This document shows positions 35,745 to 45,092 of a stretch of 64,000 nucleotides of DNA, in pieces (position 1 is the first letter of the stretch; the number at the start of each line of letters is the position of its first letter). Origin of the DNA: Shewanella fidelis ATCC BAA-318 (lineage in GTDB: Bacteria > Pseudomonadota > Gammaproteobacteria > Enterobacterales > Shewanellaceae). The translations under genes and the position numbers were made by a program. Where the stretch lies: positions 124,001-188,000 of the forward strand of contig NZ_KI912458.1 of NCBI RefSeq assembly GCF_000518605.1, in the 5' to 3' direction. The notes under the pieces were generated by a model. The model was not told the origin of the DNA. It ran no database searches and saw only the letters and a program-made list of their open reading frames with translations.

Positions 35745-36470
35745 ATGTCTTCAAACACGCAGCCGTTAACACCATCAGCGCTGACTCAATCGTCTATAAA
35801 CAATATTGACTTTGTTGAGTATCAAGGGCTTGCGCGAATATTGCATCATAGCCTTATTCGTTATCCTGAAGCCGATTTTATCAAAGGACTAAAAGAGTGC
35901 GATGTAGCAGGCAGTTGGCCTGAATTTAATCAACGCACAGAAAATAGTACTGGACGTAAATTGCTGCAAGGTTTTTTACAGCAATGGCCAAACGAGGCTG
36001 ACACTGCACAGGCAGAGAAAGCATTAATTACCTTGAAGCTAGATTACGGCCAACTTTTCTTTGGACCAGGTGAACCGACAGCTGTGCCGCAAGGCTCAGT
36101 TTATCTGTGTGAAGAGCAGTTGATCAACGATAGAACCACAGTTGAACTGATGGATTTTTATCGCGCTCATGGTGTTGAATTGCAACTGGATTATAAGCAG
36201 CCTATTGACCATATCGGCTTATTTTTTGCGGTATTAGATCAAAGCTTTGGTCGCTTACAGACAGAAGTAGATAACCAAGCGTTAATCCGCTTTGTGCAAG
36301 TGTTATTGCAACAACATTTATTACCATGGGCAACACGCTGTTGTGAATTAGCGGTAGAGCATGCCAACAGCGATTTTTATCGCGGTCTAGCGCTATTAAC
36401 TTCAGACTTCTTGTTGCAATTGCAACAAGACTTTCAAGTGCTTGCTATTGATAAGCGTTTATTTCGCTAA
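35745..36470 (+). CDS. dmsG: DmsG, TorD-family chaperone for DmsA
   Basis: A 241-residue all-helical protein of the TorD/DmsD family: a middle part with LKLDYGQLFFGPGEPTAVPQ and GSVYL, then PIDHIGLFFAVLDQ and VQVLLQQHLLPWATRCCELA. These match the family's ExxRLFxGPG-like and EPxDHIGxEL signatures. Such proteins bind the twin-arginine leader of the molybdoenzyme and hold it until cofactor is loaded. It follows dmsB after a hairpin and ends the dms operon. AAGGTAAACT stands before ATG 35745. Its likely client is DmsA. Confidence 0.88.
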   Translation: MSSNTQPLTPSALTQSSINNIDFVEYQGLARILHHSLIRYPEADFIKGLKECDVAGSWPEFNQRTENSTGRKLLQGFLQQWPNEADTAQAEKALITLKLDYGQLFFGPGEPTAVPQGSVYLCEEQLINDRTTVELMDFYRAHGVELQLDYKQPIDHIGLFFAVLDQSFGRLQTEVDNQALIRFVQVLLQQHLLPWATRCCELAVEHANSDFYRGLALLTSDFLLQLQQDFQVLAIDKRLFR

Positions 36471-36492
36471 TTGATGACTTGCTCTGAAATAT

Positions 36493-36521
36493 AAAAAAGC
36501 CCGCAATTGCGGGCTTTTTTA
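36493..36521 (+). terminator. Bidirectional terminator ending the dms operon
   Basis: A perfect AAAAAAGCCCGCAA / TTGCGGGCTTTTTT palindrome between dmsG and the convergent gene at 36535. Confidence 0.88.
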
Positions 36522-36534
36522 TGTCACTCATTGG

Positions 36535-37020
36535 CTATCGATAGCTCCCCATATTGCGGCTCGATTGGCGTTTTTCGCTGCGTACTTTTTCTAGTTGGGT
36601 ATTGATTGTCTGTAACAACTGGCAAAGCTGCTGGGCGTTTTCGCTAAGGGTTATTTGTTCAACATTGTTCTTAATCAGTGATTGGCTCCATTGATAAGCA
36701 ATAGCCAATACTAGATGCTCAGACTGACCTAACTCCCCTTGCTCAATCTCTTTGACAAACAACAAGCGGCTAGCGGCAAATAAGCAGTGCAGGGCAAGCT
36801 CATTAGGCAGTGGGGTTTGCTCTTCAGCTTCCATTGGCGGTAACCATACAGGTTCGCCTTCGACGAAGACTAATGCCGAGATCGTGTTAGTCACCGTTGG
36901 TAATGATGTTGCGCCACCAAAAAGCTGCTGAACTTTATCGGAGTTTTTTAAAGTTAATGCGAGGCGGTGGGCAAGAATAGACTTACTCCATTGCTGGCCT
37001 ATGGATCGTCTTAAGGTCAT
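36535..37020 (-). CDS. Hypothetical protein
   Basis: A 161-residue soluble, mostly helical protein (TLRRSIGQQWSKSILAHRLA at the start; HCLFAASRLLFVKEIEQGEL; a charged tail EKVRSEKRQSSRN). It lies convergent to the dms operon and shares its bidirectional terminator. Codon use and length look real. I recognise no domain. Position next to dmsG recalls the small hypothetical gene found after dms genes in other Shewanella, but the strand is opposite, so I draw no functional link. Confidence 0.6.
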   Translation of the reverse strand: MTLRRSIGQQWSKSILAHRLALTLKNSDKVQQLFGGATSLPTVTNTISALVFVEGEPVWLPPMEAEEQTPLPNELALHCLFAASRLLFVKEIEQGELGQSEHLVLAIAYQWSQSLIKNNVEQITLSENAQQLCQLLQTINTQLEKVRSEKRQSSRNMGSYR

Positions 37021-37199
37021 AACGTTTCATGTCTCAGTGAACGAAGATAACAATAAACTAGCATTGTAACAGCAAGCGCTAATGAACTTATGTGCGCTGC
37101 GCGGCAATATTGTCAGATGAGCGTCTAAAAACGCGCTTGTTTAAATCGGTTTCTGCTAGAATCTAGCGCTGAATTAAGATTATTTACAAGGCGTTAAAA

Positions 37200-37547
37200 A
37201 TGGATATCCAACGTATTAATCCGTGTGCAAATTGGTCAGATGCAACAGTATTTAACAACATGGTGCATTTTGTTGAGATTGCCGCAGATCCTGAAGGTAA
37301 TATGCTTAGCCAAACTGAGCAATTATTTGCCCAAGCTGAGGCCACGCTTGCTAGTGTGGGCAGCGATAAGTCACGTTTATTATCAGTAACTATTTACGTA
37401 ACAGACTTTGCTAACGTGGGCGTATTTAATAAAGCGTGGCAAGCTTGGTTACCTGAAGGTTGTGCACCGAGCCGTGCATGTTTGAAAGTCGAGCTTGCCG
37501 ATCCTGCTTATCTAGTAGAGATTGCTTTTGTTGCAGCGGTTAAGTAA
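37200..37547 (+). CDS. RidA (YjgF/YER057c/UK114) family protein
   Basis: A 115-residue protein with the RidA fold. The blocks are the N-terminal MDIQRIN then WSDATVFNNMVHF, QTEQLFAQAEATLASVGSDK, VTIYVTDFANVGVFNKAW and PSRACLKVELADPAYLVEIA. RidA proteins hydrolyse reactive enamines and imines to ketones. The Arg that binds the substrate carboxylate is present (SRACLKVE), but the usual GxxCxARSxV order is altered, so this may be a RidA subgroup rather than RidA itself. A weak AAGGCG site precedes ATG 37200. Confidence 0.85.
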   Translation: MDIQRINPCANWSDATVFNNMVHFVEIAADPEGNMLSQTEQLFAQAEATLASVGSDKSRLLSVTIYVTDFANVGVFNKAWQAWLPEGCAPSRACLKVELADPAYLVEIAFVAAVK

Positions 37548-37594
37548 GACTGCATATCAGTTTTACGGTTGATCACACAAGCTTGGTCAGCCGT

Positions 37595-38032
37595 TTAATC
37601 TAGTTGCTTAAGCAGCTGCCGTACTTGTGCTCGGGTTTCATCTATCTTGATAATAATGGCTTGGGCACTGCTTTCATCATCAGGTAGTTGCTGCCAATTT
37701 ATTTGCCAGCTTTGTTTTAGCTTCTCTGCTGCGACATTGAGCTCAGGCTCAGTTATCATGCTCAAATCGGCAATCAAATTAACCTTCACCCAGCCTTTGC
37801 GTGGATTGCCTAAAACGCTATCGTTATCATAATGGGCAGCAAACACAATCGATTCGAGTTCTGATAGTTGCAGTAACAGCTCAAAACTCGCTGCGCGGAC
37901 ATTGTTATTGTACTCGGTGATTTCCATGCGCCAGACGTTGTAACTAAAGCCTATAAGGGCAAATAGCATGCTAAATACCGCCGTTATTTGAAATACCGAA
38001 ACAGTTCGCTCGCCAGAAATTGCTATTTTCAA
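37595..38032 (-). CDS. Single-pass membrane protein of unknown function
   Basis: A 145-residue protein with one N-terminal membrane helix (VFQITAVFSMLFALIGFSYNVW) and a helical soluble part (ELLLQLSELESIVFAAHYDN; EKLKQSWQINWQQLP; ETRAQVRQLLKQLD). The topology is an inner-membrane anchor with a helical tail. I recognise no family. It is monocistronic and convergent with the RidA gene. Confidence 0.6.
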   Translation of the reverse strand: MKIAISGERTVSVFQITAVFSMLFALIGFSYNVWRMEITEYNNNVRAASFELLLQLSELESIVFAAHYDNDSVLGNPRKGWVKVNLIADLSMITEPELNVAAEKLKQSWQINWQQLPDDESSAQAIIIKIDETRAQVRQLLKQLD

Positions 38033-38272
38033 TTATTACCCCTGTTTAGCTTTGTATAGTTTCAGTTTAGCCAACAGCTGCAGGTTTCTCTGTGTTTATT
38101 GCTGATTTAAATCGGCTTGCCACTGGTCTGATCTGTTTAAGTGGGAAACGGCCTAACTGCATGTATCTGTTAATTTTATTGTATACAACTTTTATATTAG
38201 TCGTGGCTATTGCTCACCTAGGGCTAGGGTGATACTTTAAGGCCGTTTTATACATCATAAGGAAATCATGAT

Positions 38273-38611
38273 ATGGAATATTTCATCGGACCACTTAAAA
38301 AATATGCTGAATTTAGTGGGCGTGCGCGTCGAACTGAATTTTGGATGTTTATGCTAATTTGTTTCGGTATTCAATTAGTTTTAACACTTCTAGGTTTAGA
38401 AACCATTTCAATGCTGTTAAGCTTAGCGCTAATCGTACCAAACTTGAGTATTGGTGCGCGTCGACTTCATGACACTGGCCGTTCAGGTTGGTGGCAGTTG
38501 TTGCTACTCATTCCGCTTATTGGCTTTATCGTGCTTATTGTGTTCTGGGCCCAAGATAGCCACAGCGCAAACAATTACGGTGCAAACCCTAAAGAGGGTG
38601 TACCCGCTTAA
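38273..38611 (+). CDS. DUF805 inner-membrane protein
   Basis: A 112-residue DUF805 protein. YFIGPLKKYAEFSGRARRTE leads into FWMFM, and a hydrophobic helix and the family signature IGARRLHDTGRSGWWQLLLL follow, with two further membrane segments and the tail GANPKEG. The family is widespread, of unknown role, and often inserted in the inner membrane with three or four helices. AAGGAAATC lies before ATG 38273. Confidence 0.92.
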   Translation: MEYFIGPLKKYAEFSGRARRTEFWMFMLICFGIQLVLTLLGLETISMLLSLALIVPNLSIGARRLHDTGRSGWWQLLLLIPLIGFIVLIVFWAQDSHSANNYGANPKEGVPA

Positions 38612-38633
38612 CCGCTTTATTTAAGTGTTAACA

Positions 38634-38665
38634 TAAAAAAACCGGGGTCATCCCCGGTTTTTTGT
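38634..38665. terminator. Bidirectional terminator between DUF805 and nrfA
   Basis: AAAAAACCGGGG / CCCCGGTTTTTT around TCAT; it serves both convergent genes. Confidence 0.85.
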
Positions 38666-38701
38666 TGTTGGCGTATTAAAGCAAATAATTGCTAGCCTAG
38701 G

Positions 38702-40090
38702 CTATTCGTTAGCACCGTTATTGGCTTTGTATTCTGCTTCCCATTTTGGTACCACTTTTTCGATAAAGATAGCTTTGTCGGCACGCATCTTGTCCATATC
38801 CATGCCCAATACCGCTTGTGCTTTCTCTTTGGTTGAGATATCTGGGATTGCGACGGCAGACACGACACCTTGCGAATTCAGAATTTCACTTAGCTTTTTG
38901 CGTGCCTCTGCTGATTTCTCAAGTGAGGTCTTAAGAATGCGAATACCTTCTTCCGGTGCATGAGCTGCAATACCGTGAGAGGCAATAGCGAAGTCCCAAC
39001 GCCATTGAGCATGACGAATATCGGTTAGAGCTGCAGCCATCTTCTCTTCGTTAGCTCCAGCTTTCCATGCTGCAGCAGCTTCAAAGTGGGCTTTAACTAG
39101 CTCTTCTTCAGCTTGCAGCTTTAAGCTGTTAACCTTGTCTTTATTGGCTTTAACTAGTGCTTGCAGTTGCTCTTTGCTCTGGTCGTGGCAATTACCGCAA
39201 GTAAATTCAAACTTATCAAATGGGCTGCCGACATTATGATCTGTGTACTCTTTGCCCTCAGCATTCGTCACACGTGGCATGTGACAATCGGTACAGGAAA
39301 CGCCCATGTCGCCGTGTAACCCTTTCGCTGTGGTTTCATAACCTGGATGCTGTGCTTTCAGCATTGGCGCTTTTGATAGCTGATGGGTCCAGTCTTTAAA
39401 CTTAAGCTTGTCGTAGTAGGCTTCCATCGCTTCTACAGAAGTCCCGCCATCCCATGGGAACTTAACCCAGTTTGGGTGTTCTTCGTTTTTTTCAAAATAG
39501 TATTCAACATGACACTGACCACAAACCATGTTTTGTTTTTCTGTTTTGTCGGCTTTGTCAAAAGGCGTTCCCAAGGTTGCGAAGGCTCTTTCGGCAAATG
39601 GTCTTGCAATTCGGAGCTTTGGTGTACCCGGTTTATGACAATCTGCACAACCTAATACATGGACGATCTCCGGGCCGCCTTTAGCCCATTTCCCCTTAAA
39701 GTATTCAGCTTCACCTTGCTCTTCAATCACTCTAGGGACATCGGGGCTCTTACAGCTCCAACAAGCCATCGGCATCGGCCCTTCATCTGCTTTCATAGGT
39801 GCGCCAGTACGTAAGGTGTTCCTTAGATCGGTAATCACATATTGGTGACCACGTGGTGCATTGTAGTCTTTGGCAAAACCGTAACCCGCCCACAAAATGA
39901 CTAAGTTAGGATCCTCGGCTAATGCATCGGTGATCTCTTTACTCTCAGCTGTTTTTTGCCAACTTTGATATTGCTTTGGAAAGCGTTTTTCATATTGTGA
40001 GCTGTCTGCAGGGTTAGTTTTTGCTGTGACGCTTAGGCTCATCAAACCTAGGCAAACACCAATCACTAAGGGGGCTTTTAGTGCGTTCAT
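38702..40090 (-). CDS. nrfA: NrfA pentaheme cytochrome c nitrite reductase
   Basis: A 462-residue periplasmic enzyme that reduces nitrite to ammonium with six electrons. The catalytic heme has the Lys-type site CWSCK (110-114). Four ordinary sites follow: CADCH, CGQCH, CTDCH and CGNCH. Conserved catalytic surroundings ([29 protein letters not shown]) are present. Signal peptide cleavage is after SLSVTAK or close to it, and length is normal. No nrfBCD genes are beside it; in Shewanella CymA is known to supply the electrons. The gene is monocistronic. In the 228 bases upstream I saw no clear FNR or NarP site. Confidence 0.95.
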   Translation of the reverse strand: MNALKAPLVIGVCLGLMSLSVTAKTNPADSSQYEKRFPKQYQSWQKTAESKEITDALAEDPNLVILWAGYGFAKDYNAPRGHQYVITDLRNTLRTGAPMKADEGPMPMACWSCKSPDVPRVIEEQGEAEYFKGKWAKGGPEIVHVLGCADCHKPGTPKLRIARPFAERAFATLGTPFDKADKTEKQNMVCGQCHVEYYFEKNEEHPNWVKFPWDGGTSVEAMEAYYDKLKFKDWTHQLSKAPMLKAQHPGYETTAKGLHGDMGVSCTDCHMPRVTNAEGKEYTDHNVGSPFDKFEFTCGNCHDQSKEQLQALVKANKDKVNSLKLQAEEELVKAHFEAAAAWKAGANEEKMAAALTDIRHAQWRWDFAIASHGIAAHAPEEGIRILKTSLEKSAEARKKLSEILNSQGVVSAVAIPDISTKEKAQAVLGMDMDKMRADKAIFIEKVVPKWEAEYKANNGANE

Positions 40091-40318
40091 TTTAGTTTAA
40101 TCCTTTTATATAAGGGTTTAGTTATATGTAAAATGTAGTCGCTGTTGCTATGTTGTCAAAAGTAATTGGCGAGTATTTTTTACAATTAATTTACTTTTAG
40201 TTTAGGGCGTTAGTTAAACACCGACATTGCATAAAGCTTCACCCTATTATCGATAGGTTTAATCTTGCTATTTTTAGCGACTTTTTAGGTGTAACTGAGT
40301 TAGATGAAGAGGGAGTGA

Positions 40319-42256
40319 TTAATAAGATTGCCAGCCTTTAAATACTAAACTCGCTGGTGAGTTCGTCGATACATTGCCTACCTTAGCTAAACCAAGAGCT
40401 TCGTCATAATGGATGCCGCCAGCACCAGATACTTTGACTTTTTTCCCCAACACCGAGCCTTTAAAATCTACGGCAGAGGCGATATGGACATCTGATAACG
40501 GAGCGTAAATTGCCGCGTAAATTTGCTCAACACCACCTAAAATATCAACTCCCGTACCGCTGTAAGAACTGAATATTGAAAATACAGGTATGCCATTTTT
40601 AGTTAGGCCTTTCGCTGGGGTGTTTATTGTTGAACCTGAGCCAATAATGAGTGCGCCTTTTACAATTAAAGTTAAGCTGGAGTCATCGGGGATGGTTAAA
40701 GTGCTAGCTCCAGATAAGGAAAAGTTACCTTTAACGTACATCACGGCATTATGGCCGGCTTTGACCGCAATATTTCCTTTAATATTGACGTTGTCATACA
40801 TAAGGATGGACTGAGTTTTACCTAAAAAACGGGCATTGGTAGCAGGTATTGCAGCAGGCTTGCTTGAAGCACTTGGCCAATAGTTGTAGTCCGCTTCGGT
40901 ATTGCTTAGGGTATAAACAGTAGCGGCAGAACCTATGTCTCTCACGTCTAGATCTTGAGCGTTATCAGCGAAAGCATCAAGGGTTAACACGGCATTTTCA
41001 ATATCCAGCGGATCGCAGGTTATGTCGTTGGGATCATTCGGGTCAAGCACGCCATCATCGACTGGCAGTTTCTCAACTAACTCGACTTGCTGCAATGTTG
41101 GCTCTGGTGCTTGTACTTTATAAGGCGGATTTAGGTATGCAGAGTCGGGAGCTCCAGACCACTCTTTGGCAAAGTCACCGTTGCCTGCGTAAACTAAATT
41201 ATTATTGCGGATCTGTGAATAAGTGCTTGATAGAGTGACACCTTGCTTAGCCCTTACGCCAAAAACACTACCTTCATATTGCGCGTAATTAGCGTAAGTT
41301 TGCGCGACGCCGTTAACATTGACTTGGCGAAGATCGATATTACCTGCAGCTAAAATGTCGCCACCAATAGTGTTGCCTAATGCATATACATATCCGCCAG
41401 TGGTGATGTTGCCATCGACTTGGGTTTGCCTTAGGTTAACGTATCTATTGGTGTGGATATTGCCCGCTACTGAGCCGTTTTGTTGGTTGAAATAACTATA
41501 AGCAGTCGCATTGCCACCGATGGTACTATTGTTAAACATATCAATAGCACCGTTACTGAAAACATTACCCGCAATGTGGGCTGAGCTATTAAACTCGACA
41601 CTACCGATAGCAATTAGGTTGCCGTCAATGTTACCCGTGCCCGAGAGAATTATTTTGTCATTGTCATTTAGGGTTCTCACAGTGACGTCAGTATTGATAT
41701 TTTTATTGCCACTAGGCAGCGTGGTCGCATAATCGCCTTGGCTAGAATCATAGCTGTCAATTTTACCGCTACCGCTTATGGTGACACCATCACAACCAAT
41801 AATACCGCCACCAAATGCGGATGATGACTGTGATGATGCACTGACTAGTTCAAAGTTTGCTTTTAATTTTGTTTCACCATCAAAACGAAACCCGTCGCTT
41901 TGCAGTGATAGTCGGTTTGAACCGGTTGTAATATTGGCAGTGAGTTTATAGGACATATTTGAAATGCCAGTTGCAGAGCCACTGGTTTGCATCGCCGCAA
42001 TTAGCTGCTCTAAACTTTGATTAGGGTTTGCAGCTAGTTGGCCATTGAGATAGTTATAGGTGTCGAATACGCCTTTTTCAGCCACTAGACGCGCATTCAT
42101 TTTCTTTTGAAAGTTACCGCTTAATCGCTCTTGTGCTGCGTTATCTTTTAACGAGTTAAGAACTAACACGCCAGCCATCATACTCATGATGAGCACAGTG
42201 ACTAGTGTAAAACCTTGTTGAGATCCCTTTAGGCTTCGAGTGTGCATTCCTTGCAA
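40319..42256 (-). CDS. PilX-like minor pilin with large bactofilin-like repeat body
   Basis: A 645-residue protein. After a short basic leader comes GFTLVTVLIMSMMAGVLVLN, a type IV pilin N-terminal helix with G/F cleavage but Val rather than Glu at position 5, as in PilX-class proteins. The body is very long for PilX (usually under 200 residues). It has many short repeats of the form GNIxGN/G (TGNIDGNLIAIG, SAHIAGNVFSNG, STIGGNATA, GSVAGNIHTN, TQVDGNITTGG), suggesting a right-handed beta-helix like polymer-forming bactofilins, then a conserved C-terminal domain (LTLIVKGALIIGSGSTIN; IYAAIYAPLSDVHI). The start is TTG 42256, decided by GGAGG six bases upstream. It is the last gene of the pilE-fimT-pilV-pilW operon. 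Confidence 0.78.
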   Translation of the reverse strand: MQGMHTRSLKGSQQGFTLVTVLIMSMMAGVLVLNSLKDNAAQERLSGNFQKKMNARLVAEKGVFDTYNYLNGQLAANPNQSLEQLIAAMQTSGSATGISNMSYKLTANITTGSNRLSLQSDGFRFDGETKLKANFELVSASSQSSSAFGGGIIGCDGVTISGSGKIDSYDSSQGDYATTLPSGNKNINTDVTVRTLNDNDKIILSGTGNIDGNLIAIGSVEFNSSAHIAGNVFSNGAIDMFNNSTIGGNATAYSYFNQQNGSVAGNIHTNRYVNLRQTQVDGNITTGGYVYALGNTIGGDILAAGNIDLRQVNVNGVAQTYANYAQYEGSVFGVRAKQGVTLSSTYSQIRNNNLVYAGNGDFAKEWSGAPDSAYLNPPYKVQAPEPTLQQVELVEKLPVDDGVLDPNDPNDITCDPLDIENAVLTLDAFADNAQDLDVRDIGSAATVYTLSNTEADYNYWPSASSKPAAIPATNARFLGKTQSILMYDNVNIKGNIAVKAGHNAVMYVKGNFSLSGASTLTIPDDSSLTLIVKGALIIGSGSTINTPAKGLTKNGIPVFSIFSSYSGTGVDILGGVEQIYAAIYAPLSDVHIASAVDFKGSVLGKKVKVSGAGGIHYDEALGLAKVGNVSTNSPASLVFKGWQSY

Positions 42257-42258
42257 AA

Positions 42259-42789
42259 CTAACCTCCGGTGGCTTTTGTTAAAATAATGCCTGTAAGGGC
42301 GATATCAATCTGCATTGGTGCTGCTGCGCCGATCCCCGCAGGTTCTCCTAGCTGAGCTTTGGGAGTGATTGTTATCGAGACCAAATCACCGGCTCGGGAA
42401 AATAGAATGTCTTCAATGCCAGTTAGAATGGTTTGTGGGTTGGCACCAATATCGCAAACGAGATGAATGCCATTAAGGCTATATTTCTCGACATAAGCGA
42501 CGATAGGGCGAGAGCCATCGCAAGCAATGGTATTAGCCGCTTGGCTAACATGTAACTCAGTAGGCGAGTTAATAGTGACTAAGCTTGTTTGTTTGAGACT
42601 GCGGGTGAAGGTTTGCGCGCTAAAGCGCAATACTTCTTGCGCATTCTCAATATTTTTACTGCTTAATATGACAGTATTTATTGAGGTGTATGCCATAGAT
42701 ACCCCCAAGATCAACGTGGTACTAATCAGCATGCCGATAAGTAACTCGATGATAGTAAAGCCTGTCTGTGATGAATCATTAAGGCGCAT
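42259..42789 (-). CDS. pilW: PilW-type minor pilin
   Basis: A 176-residue type IV minor pilin. Start ATG 42789 gives leader MRLNDSSQTG followed by FTIIELLIGMLISTTLILGV, a canonical pilin helix with Glu at mature position 5. A longer ORF to 42822 would lengthen the leader and overlap pilV more. The body has TIACDGSRPI and LVCDIGANPQ, typical of PilW's Cys pair. It overlaps the stop of pilV by 11 bases and is followed by the PilX-like gene after two bases. Minor pilins prime pilus assembly in the inner membrane. Confidence 0.85.
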   Translation of the reverse strand: MRLNDSSQTGFTIIELLIGMLISTTLILGVSMAYTSINTVILSSKNIENAQEVLRFSAQTFTRSLKQTSLVTINSPTELHVSQAANTIACDGSRPIVAYVEKYSLNGIHLVCDIGANPQTILTGIEDILFSRAGDLVSITITPKAQLGEPAGIGAAAPMQIDIALTGIILTKATGG

Positions 42790-43219
42790 TGCAGCTACTC
42801 GGCAACTGAGGAAATGCGGCATTTATATTGATCTGATTATCGTTTATAGCAGGGTTTTCATTGTTTACTCTTTCATCAACCCAGCTAACATTGATAGTAA
42901 AATTATTATTAAAGGCGTTAGCTGCTGTACCTATTAAAGTCATAGAGTAACCACTGACATCGGGTGCGAGTACATTGTCAATATAGGCTTGATCAAATGT
43001 CTTAGCTCCCAGTTGTAAATCGCAAGCATCAGCCCAAATTCTTTCTACTGCATTGTTTGCTTGGATCAAGGCAACGGTATATTGAAAGCTATTGCTGGCG
43101 TACTGTAGAGACTTTAGTTGTCCAGCAGCTAAAGAGAGTAGGGCGACACAAGAGACGAACATTGCAATCATTACTTCAATTAATGAAAAGCCTCTATGAG
43201 GCGAGCGCGTCTGTTTCAT
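42779..43219 (-). CDS. pilV: PilV-type minor pilin
   Basis: A 146-residue pilin-like protein. Start ATG 43219 overlaps the fimT stop as ATGA and gives leader MKQTRSPHRG before FSLIEVMIAMFVSCVALLSL, with Glu at mature position 5. The next part (QLKSLQYASNSFQYTVALIQ and ANNAVERIWADACDL) matches PilV, which carries a Cys pair after the helix. The ORF could start at 43270, but that would lengthen the leader to about 27 residues. It belongs to the minor-pilin operon. Confidence 0.87.
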   Translation of the reverse strand: MKQTRSPHRGFSLIEVMIAMFVSCVALLSLAAGQLKSLQYASNSFQYTVALIQANNAVERIWADACDLQLGAKTFDQAYIDNVLAPDVSGYSMTLIGTAANAFNNNFTINVSWVDERVNNENPAINDNQININAAFPQLPSSCNAP

Positions 43220-43698
43220 TGGCAGTTCATCGACTTGGTTAATAGCGTTTGACCACTGATAAATATACATAGGTATCTATCATCAGTTTGGTAATCGTTA
43301 TCTGTGATGATTAAGTTAGCAGCAGCCATTGCGCCAGTATTTGAAATCACCATATCTTGCAGATTATTAACACTAATTGATGGGTGGGTTGCAGAAAACT
43401 GCGCTAGGGTTTGCTCTTGAGCTGTATCTTTATCTATTTTGACTAACCACTTTGAACCAGCGACGACGAGATCGACTTGTTGATCGCGTTTGGCGGCTTC
43501 ACTGCGGGCAAATTTAACAATACTTTGTAGCTGATTGGCATTAGTGATGATGCGATCGTTTTTGATTTGTGAGGAGAAAGACGGCAGAGCAACAAGGGCT
43601 AAAATTCCGATAATTGCTAATACCACAATCATCTCTACCAAGGTGAGTCCTTGAATCCTGATCGATACGTACCGTGGTTGTTTGACAAATAGCCTCAT
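43216..43698 (-). CDS. fimT: FimT/GspH-type minor pilin
   Basis: A 160-residue minor pilin of the GspH/FimT family. The leader ends in IQG and the helix is LTLVEMIVVLAIIGILALVA, with Glu at position 5. The rest is the FimT-type beta region (NANQLQSIVKFARSEAAKRD is the family hallmark). The C-terminus holds two Cys (YLCIFISG, KSMNCQ). Start ATG 43698 has GGAG six bases upstream, inside the end of pilE; the upstream GTG 43713 is less likely. FimT proteins of some competent bacteria bind DNA. Confidence 0.87.
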   Translation of the reverse strand: MRLFVKQPRYVSIRIQGLTLVEMIVVLAIIGILALVALPSFSSQIKNDRIITNANQLQSIVKFARSEAAKRDQQVDLVVAGSKWLVKIDKDTAQEQTLAQFSATHPSISVNNLQDMVISNTGAMAAANLIITDNDYQTDDRYLCIFISGQTLLTKSMNCQ

Positions 43699-43700
43699 TG

Positions 43701-44105
43701 CTATCTCCAGCACTCTGGTTGTAACGCCGTAGTGTCACCAGTGTGATCTATGCTCAAGCTGCCACACTTGTCATTAGCTTGTGCATTAATAGGACTGGCG
43801 ATAAGGACGAATATGCTAGAGTCATTAAGTTTACTCGGCGTTGCGATTGCTGCATTTGAAGGGCTATATTCAAAACGGTAGTAGTCACTTGCATCTGGAG
43901 TGAAACTATCAGGGTATCCGCCAAGCCGAGTAAATTGCCTTTCTAAAATAGAGACTTGTTGTAATAGGAATTGTTGTGCATCAGCACGGCGAGCCTCTTG
44001 CACATATTGCGTGTAAGCAGGCAGGGCTATGGCGTATAAAATCCCAATAATGGCAATAACCACCATCAGTTCAATTAAGGTAAATCCTTGCGAGTAAACT
44101 TTCAT
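43701..44105 (-). CDS. pilE: PilE-type minor pilin
   Basis: A 134-residue type IV pilin. The short leader MKVYSQG is followed by the helix [20 protein letters not shown] (Glu at 5) and the PilE body ([35 protein letters not shown]). The C-terminal disulfide loop is marked by KCGSLSI and PECWR. It is the first gene of the minor pilin operon. In other bacteria PilE-like minor pilins sit at the end of a fimU-pilV-pilW-pilX-pilY1-pilE operon; here PilE leads. Confidence 0.9.
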   Translation of the reverse strand: MKVYSQGFTLIELMVVIAIIGILYAIALPAYTQYVQEARRADAQQFLLQQVSILERQFTRLGGYPDSFTPDASDYYRFEYSPSNAAIATPSKLNDSSIFVLIASPINAQANDKCGSLSIDHTGDTTALQPECWR

Positions 44106-44627
44106 ATAACCCTTAGTCTAACCAGTCCATTGTGTCAGCAGTAAAAGACTATCTTTGTGTAAACAAAATGTAAACAAAAAACAGGCTCGTAATATAAATA
44201 CGATACAATATATGGTTTAGGATCATCATTAGTAGTGTGAAATCGATATTTATGATTGTTTTTTAGGCTGCAATGATTGCGTTATACTCGGTGGGTAATC
44301 AAAAGGGTTTTATGCTTCAGGCCTTATAAAACAGTATTTTATATGGTTTAATTTACTTTCGTACCCTAGTTGACTTAGCGTAACCTTAAAATTTTAAGCT
44401 TGGTTTATATTTGTTGCTAACAAATGCTGCTTTTATTTATATAAGATAGTTTATAACGTTATATGTGTAGCTATGTAACAGAAAGGCAGTAGGCTAATTT
44501 TCTGCCATGTAAAATTAAAGGATTCACTTAGCAGTTGCTATTAGGTTAGATGAAACTTGCAAACTGGCATTTCCTTTAACTCAAAAAGTCTATATTATCG
44601 CCTCCCTTTAATTTTTGACTGCAAATA
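44106..44627. other. 522-base divergent intergenic region pilE / DUF4156 lipoprotein
   Basis: Very A/T rich. It must carry the minor-pilin promoter (left) and the lipoprotein promoter (right). I looked for a sigma-54 TGGC-N8-TTGC element toward pilE and did not find a convincing one. No repeat or RNA is recognised. Confidence 0.5.
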
Positions 44628-45035
44628 ATGAAACTTGTAAAACCGGCTGCTTTGGCACTATTGTGCGCAAACCTTTCTGGCTGTATCACTTTTCCAACAG
44701 ATGAATCTAACACGGTAAAAGTACTTTGGGACGATACTGACGCGCTTGTTGGCTGTGAGCATAAGGGGACTGTGATCGGTTCCCAAGGGCATTTCTATGA
44801 CTATTGGCTGCATGCCGATAAAGATATGGTGTGGGGTACACTTAATGAGATGCGAATTAAAGCGGCCAAATTGAACGCGGATACGATTTATCTATATAAG
44901 CCGCTTGGTTTTACTGGTTCGGTAACTATGATAGCTAACGCTTATGATTGTGACGCTGCAGTAACTGAAATAGAGTCTACTACAGGTGCAACGGCGGACT
45001 CTGTTAGCACTGCACAACCGACTGCTGCAAAATAG
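44628..45035 (+). CDS. DUF4156-type lipoprotein
   Basis: A 135-residue lipoprotein (lipobox NLSGC, Cys19). The mature domain has VGCEHKGTVIGSQGHFYDYW, MRIKAAKLNADTIYLYKPLG and a late Cys in AYDCDAA, resembling DUF4156, a small periplasmic domain related in fold to RcsF. The tail is low-complexity Ala/Thr. It is monocistronic and ends at the 45042 terminator. Confidence 0.75.
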   Translation: MKLVKPAALALLCANLSGCITFPTDESNTVKVLWDDTDALVGCEHKGTVIGSQGHFYDYWLHADKDMVWGTLNEMRIKAAKLNADTIYLYKPLGFTGSVTMIANAYDCDAAVTEIESTTGATADSVSTAQPTAAK

Positions 45036-45041
45036 GCTATA

Positions 45042-45070
45042 TAAAAACGCAGCCAATTGGCTGCGTTTTT
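45042..45070. terminator. Bidirectional terminator
   Basis: TAAAAACGCAGCCAATTGGCTGCGTTTTT, a near-perfect palindrome between the convergent lipoprotein gene and scoB. Confidence 0.85.
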
Positions 45071-45092
45071 GATTCCGATATCTCTATATTAA

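Noticed and set aside
42527..42937. 136-codon plus-strand ORF over pilW/pilV
   Set aside because: It is antisense to pilin genes whose motifs are clear on the minus strand.
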